Assembly: GCA_020445405.1 (NCBI GenBank)
Contig: JAGRGQ010000004.1
Coordinates: 1 to 55,353, forward strand
Source of the DNA: Gammaproteobacteria bacterium
GTDB lineage: Bacteria; Pseudomonadota; Gammaproteobacteria; Chromatiales; Chromatiaceae
Length of the DNA: 55,353 bases
Reading direction: 5' to 3'
Under the pieces are notes generated by a model. That model was not told where the DNA came from and searched no databases. It worked only from the letters and a program-made list of their open reading frames with translations. The position numbers and the translations under genes were made by a program. Numbering within the stretch: the first letter of the stretch is position 1; every line of letters begins with the position of its first letter. Positions 52,740-55,353 of this stretch are shown piece by piece.

Positions 52740-53141
52740 TTACAACTGCTCACTTAACCAGGTTTCCAGAATAAGGCTGGCTGCAATCGCATCCAGCTCG
52801 TCAAGGTTTTTCGGTCGCCGTTGCAGCAGCTGGCGCGCCTCCATAGAGGTGAGCCGTTCGTCTATCATATGCACCGGAAGGTGGTAGCGGCCCTCCAATT
52901 GACGCGCAAAACGTTTGGCCGGGCCTGAGACTTCGGTTTCGTTGCCGTCGATATCGCATGGCAGCCCAACCACCAAATCCGTCGGCTGCCATGTTGCGAT
53001 CAGACCGCCGATGCGCTTCCAGTCGGGGTGCTGATGCACCGACCGCAACGTAATCAGCGGAGTTGCCGTCCCGGTTATCGACTGACCCACCGCAATGCCG
53101 ATCTTGGCGGTGCCGTAATCGAAGCCGAGCAGGGTAGCCAC
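52740..53141 (-). CDS. ruvX: Holliday junction resolvase-like protein RuvX/YqgF
   Basis: 133 residues with the RNase H-like fold: LLGFDYGTAKIGIAVG, DLVVGLPCDIDGNETE, HMIDERLTSMEA and the C-terminal DAIAASLILETWL supply the acidic active-site residues. E. coli YqgF acts in pre-16S rRNA 5' end processing. It follows yqgE by 93 bases, a conserved pair. Confidence 0.94.
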   Translation of the reverse strand: MATLLGFDYGTAKIGIAVGQSITGTATPLITLRSVHQHPDWKRIGGLIATWQPTDLVVGLPCDIDGNETEVSGPAKRFARQLEGRYHLPVHMIDERLTSMEARQLLQRRPKNLDELDAIAASLILETWLSEQL

Positions 53142-53234
53142 CAGGTTATTTCCGTTTACAGCCGTGAAGCATGCATCGCCGGATCATGGTTGCAACGGCA
53201 GCCGGCAGTTTGCAATTGCGGCTTCCGGGCAGGA

Positions 53235-53798
53235 TCAGGCATGTCCCGTCTCTCCGGAGAGCAGGCTCAGATCCACCCCGAGCAACCGGGCAGCAGCGTC
53301 CCAGCGCCGGTCTGCAGGCAGATCGAACAGAGAATAGAGATCTGCCGGTCCATTCAGCCAGGCGTTGGCTTTCAATTCCGTCTCCAGCTGGCCTGCAGCC
53401 CAGCCTGCATAGCCCAGCGCGATCAGGCTTTTCTCCGGGCCCTCGCCGGTGGCGATCGATTGCAGTATGTCGCGCGAAGTGGTGATACCGATCTGATCCG
53501 TGATTGCGATAGTCGATTCCCACTCTTTTTCCTGACTGTGCAGCACAAATCCACGGTCGATCTGAACAGGACCCCCGATATAGATCGGTTGTTGACACTT
53601 TTCCGGAATACCCTTGTCGATCTCCAGCTGCGCGAGCAGGTCGAACAGCTGGAGGTCGGAGGGGCGGTTGAGCACAATTCCCATGGCGCCTTCAGCGCTG
53701 TGTTCACAGATGTAGGTGACGGTGTGGAAGAAGTTGCCGTCCTGCAGGCCCGGCATCGCAATCAGGAAGTGATTTGTCAGGTTGGTGCCGCTATTCAT
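53235..53798 (-). CDS. yqgE: YqgE family protein (UPF0301)
   Basis: 187 residues of the UPF0301 family. It begins LTNHFLIAMPGLQDGNFFHTVTYICEHS, then GAMGIVLNRPSDLQL, and ends with LALGYAGWAAGQLETELKANAWL. Function unknown. Located between tonB and ruvX as in most gammaproteobacteria. Confidence 0.95.
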   Translation of the reverse strand: MNSGTNLTNHFLIAMPGLQDGNFFHTVTYICEHSAEGAMGIVLNRPSDLQLFDLLAQLEIDKGIPEKCQQPIYIGGPVQIDRGFVLHSQEKEWESTIAITDQIGITTSRDILQSIATGEGPEKSLIALGYAGWAAGQLETELKANAWLNGPADLYSLFDLPADRRWDAAARLLGVDLSLLSGETGHA

Positions 53799-53824
53799 GC
53801 TGTTATTGTATCTACTACAGTGGC

Positions 53825-54715
53825 TTAATTCGATGAAAGTTGGTTGTTATTGCGAAACTGCCAGGTGCGAATGATATCGATTATATCGGTTTCCTGCCTG
53901 ATATTCGGTGGAAATGCCGCAAACGGCTCAGACAGGCGAACGATTCTGATTGCAGCATCATCCAATAGTTTGTAACCGGATGATTTTTTGACGTTGATCT
54001 CTTTTACCGAGCCGTCTGCGAGCAGTGCCACGTGCAGAATCAGATTGCCGAACAATTTATTCCGCCTCGCTTCATCCGGATAGTTGAGGTTACCGATCCT
54101 TTCAACTTTCTTGACCCAGGCATCCAGATAGCTTGCGTATTTGTACTCGCGCGTGCTGGCAGTGAGCTTTTTATGCCTCTGCCATTTGGAGCGGGCCAGG
54201 TTCTTGCGATCGAGTTCAGCGGTCAGACGGTCTATTTCCCGGCTGGTACTGGCCAGCAACTGAGCGGCATTAACCTTTTTTTTGGTAATTTCCACCGGTT
54301 TTTTGCGTTCGGCGATCACCACACTCTTTTTTGCCGGGGCAGGCCGGCTCAGCACTTCGCGGGGTACCGGCGCCGCTGGTGCTTCGCTGGCCGGCGATGG
54401 TTGAATCCGGGGAGATACCCGCTCGGCCTTGCTCGGGGCGGGCGGATTCACCTGGGTACTTGGTTTTAACTTCTCCTTCTCGCTGCCGCCGCCTTGCTGA
54501 CTCACCTGGGCCAGAAAATCAGCCTGTTCGGGTTTTTCCGGCATGCGGGCATTGCGCACCACCAGGATCTCCAGTGTACGGTCCGGCGGTGGTTGTTTTA
54601 CCGGCTTTTCGAAATTGAAGCTCACGCCAAGGATGACCATGGCATGCAGCACGAGTGCCACGAACAGCGTCAGACCAAAACGATCTATCGCGGAGACGTC
54701 GCTTCTTCTGTTCAT
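53825..54715 (-). CDS. tonB: TonB family energy transducer
   Basis: About 296 residues from the ATG at 54715 (a GTG eight codons earlier is possible). One N-terminal membrane segment (about 13-32, FGLTLFVALVLHAMVILGV), a long Pro/Lys/Ala-rich periplasmic linker with coiled-coil potential (about 140-190), and a C-terminal TonB domain (YPDEARRNKLFGNLILHVALLADGSVKEI). The YP motif and the GSV turn are typical of the domain. It is of the YqgE-linked type, like Pseudomonas tonB3, which has been tied to twitching motility rather than iron uptake. Confidence 0.9.
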   Translation of the reverse strand: MNRRSDVSAIDRFGLTLFVALVLHAMVILGVSFNFEKPVKQPPPDRTLEILVVRNARMPEKPEQADFLAQVSQQGGGSEKEKLKPSTQVNPPAPSKAERVSPRIQPSPASEAPAAPVPREVLSRPAPAKKSVVIAERKKPVEITKKKVNAAQLLASTSREIDRLTAELDRKNLARSKWQRHKKLTASTREYKYASYLDAWVKKVERIGNLNYPDEARRNKLFGNLILHVALLADGSVKEINVKKSSGYKLLDDAAIRIVRLSEPFAAFPPNIRQETDIIDIIRTWQFRNNNQLSSN

Positions 54716-54743
54716 TGACAATTCCGGAGTTATGTTCACTGCT

Positions 54744-55353
54744 TTAATTCAAGGGTGCACTCAGGATGATTTTCCGGTCCGTTTCATCTGTCAGTTTGAG
54801 TCTCGACTGCATGGCCGGGTTCATATGAAAATCGCCGTTTTCAGCAATCAGCAGTACGTACCGGATGCCCATTTTGCGGGCGATGCGGTGCCAATCCTCT
54901 GGACCGGCGACAAACAGTGCTGTCGCTGCCGCGTCGGCGACAGTCGAGTCATTGTGAATCACGGTTACCGAGGCGGTGCCCTCGGCCGGATAACCGGTTC
55001 TCGGATCGATAATATGATGATAACGCTTACCTTCCCAGGTGAAATTTCTCTCATAGTTTCCGGATGTGAATACGCTTTCATCCCCGGAAATTTCCAGGAT
55101 GCCGACAATATTTTGGCCGTCCGGGTCACGGATCGCGATTTTCCAGGGATCTCCTGTTTCCCGCCGGCCGATGGCGCGCAGATCGCCGCCCGCGTTGACG
55201 ATCGCGTTTTGTATGCCCATTTTTTTCAAATGCTCCACGGCAAGATCAATGCCATAGCCCTTGCCAAAGGCACCGAAATCCAGTTTTACCGCCGGATTTT
55301 TTCCCTGTAACGACAGACCGTCAATCTCTATATCGAGCATGCTGGGATTCTGA
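54744..55353 (-). CDS. apbE: FAD:protein FMN transferase ApbE, 5' truncated
   Basis: Only the C-terminal about 203 residues are in the window; the reading frame is open to the right edge, through an internal Met at 55340. Recognisable ApbE motifs: LDFGAFGKGYGID, AIVNAGGDLRAIG, HHIIDPRTGYPAEG and the metal-binding DAAATALFVAG. ApbE attaches FMN by a phosphoester bond to Thr of Rnf/Nqr-type and other periplasmic flavoproteins. It ends 28 bases before the preferred tonB start, on the same strand. Confidence 0.9.
   Translation of the reverse strand, partial: QNPSMLDIEIDGLSLQGKNPAVKLDFGAFGKGYGIDLAVEHLKKMGIQNAIVNAGGDLRAIGRRETGDPWKIAIRDPDGQNIVGILEISGDESVFTSGNYERNFTWEGKRYHHIIDPRTGYPAEGTASVTVIHNDSTVADAAATALFVAGPEDWHRIARKMGIRYVLLIAENGDFHMNPAMQSRLKLTDETDRKIILSAPLN

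Overview
The window reads as ordinary chromosome of a gammaproteobacterium, most likely a sulfur-oxidising member of the Chromatiales (Allochromatium / Sedimenticola / Thiodiazotropha-like). Reasons: a class III (PhaC-PhaE) polyhydroxyalkanoate synthase of the Allochromatium vinosum type, an A. vinosum-type 2[4Fe-4S] ferredoxin, typical gammaproteobacterial synteny blocks (ftsYEX-rpoH; kdsDC-lptCAB-rpoN-hpf-ptsN-rapZ; yggS-proC-yggT-yggU opposite pilTU; tonB-yqgE-ruvX), and a start-of-gene fragment at the left edge that resembles dsrA. The lineage is inference. I saw no tRNA, rRNA, CRISPR array, insertion sequence, prophage or integrase.

Layout. 1-6.1 kb: PHA locus, with phaB1 and phaR leftward and phaB2, an HDOD gene, phaE and phaC rightward; two TGCA-N-TGCA palindromes in its spacers are candidate PhaR operators. 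A third phaB stands alone at 34.7 kb. 6.2-12.7 kb: a long-form hisG, comF, and a divergent bioB-F-H-C-D operon with a BirA-type operator over both starts. 12.8-20.2 kb: a class I DAHP synthase facing a leftward operon paaI-paaK-iorA-iorB-class II DAHP synthase, which suggests aryl-acid salvage into aromatic amino acids. 20.6-24.4 kb: rpoH, ftsX, ftsE, ftsY; rpoH has a near-perfect CIRCE element inside its promoter. 24.6-29.3 kb: two M16 peptidases, rsmD, coaD, ferredoxin and a DUF1289-like protein. 29.3-34.0 kb: a leftward operon of a Gld-like ABC exporter, DUF4340 protein and mutM. 35.6-45.4 kb: kdsD-kdsC-lptC-lptA-lptB, then rpoN-hpf-ptsN-hprK-rapZ-ptsH-ptsI, a regulatory PTS with HPr kinase and no sugar permease. 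45.7-48.8 kb: DUF4426, yggU, yggT, proC, yggS. 49.2-51.5 kb: pilT and pilU. 51.5-55.4 kb: a pyrK-like gene, ruvX, yqgE, tonB and a truncated apbE.

How it fits together. Carbon storage (PHA), cofactor synthesis (biotin, CoA), envelope assembly (Kdo and LPS transport, FtsEX), surface motility (PilTU) and global regulation (RpoN, RpoH, PTS-Ntr, HprK, RapZ) are represented. The points most worth checking are regulatory or architectural: CIRCE on rpoH, the BirA site over comF/bioB, the iorAB-paaK-DAHP synthase operon, the complete HprK/HPr/EI set, the isolated pyrK, and the three non-identical phaB genes, one of which has Asp at the tetrad Asn position. I did not find a clearly new defence or mobile system here.
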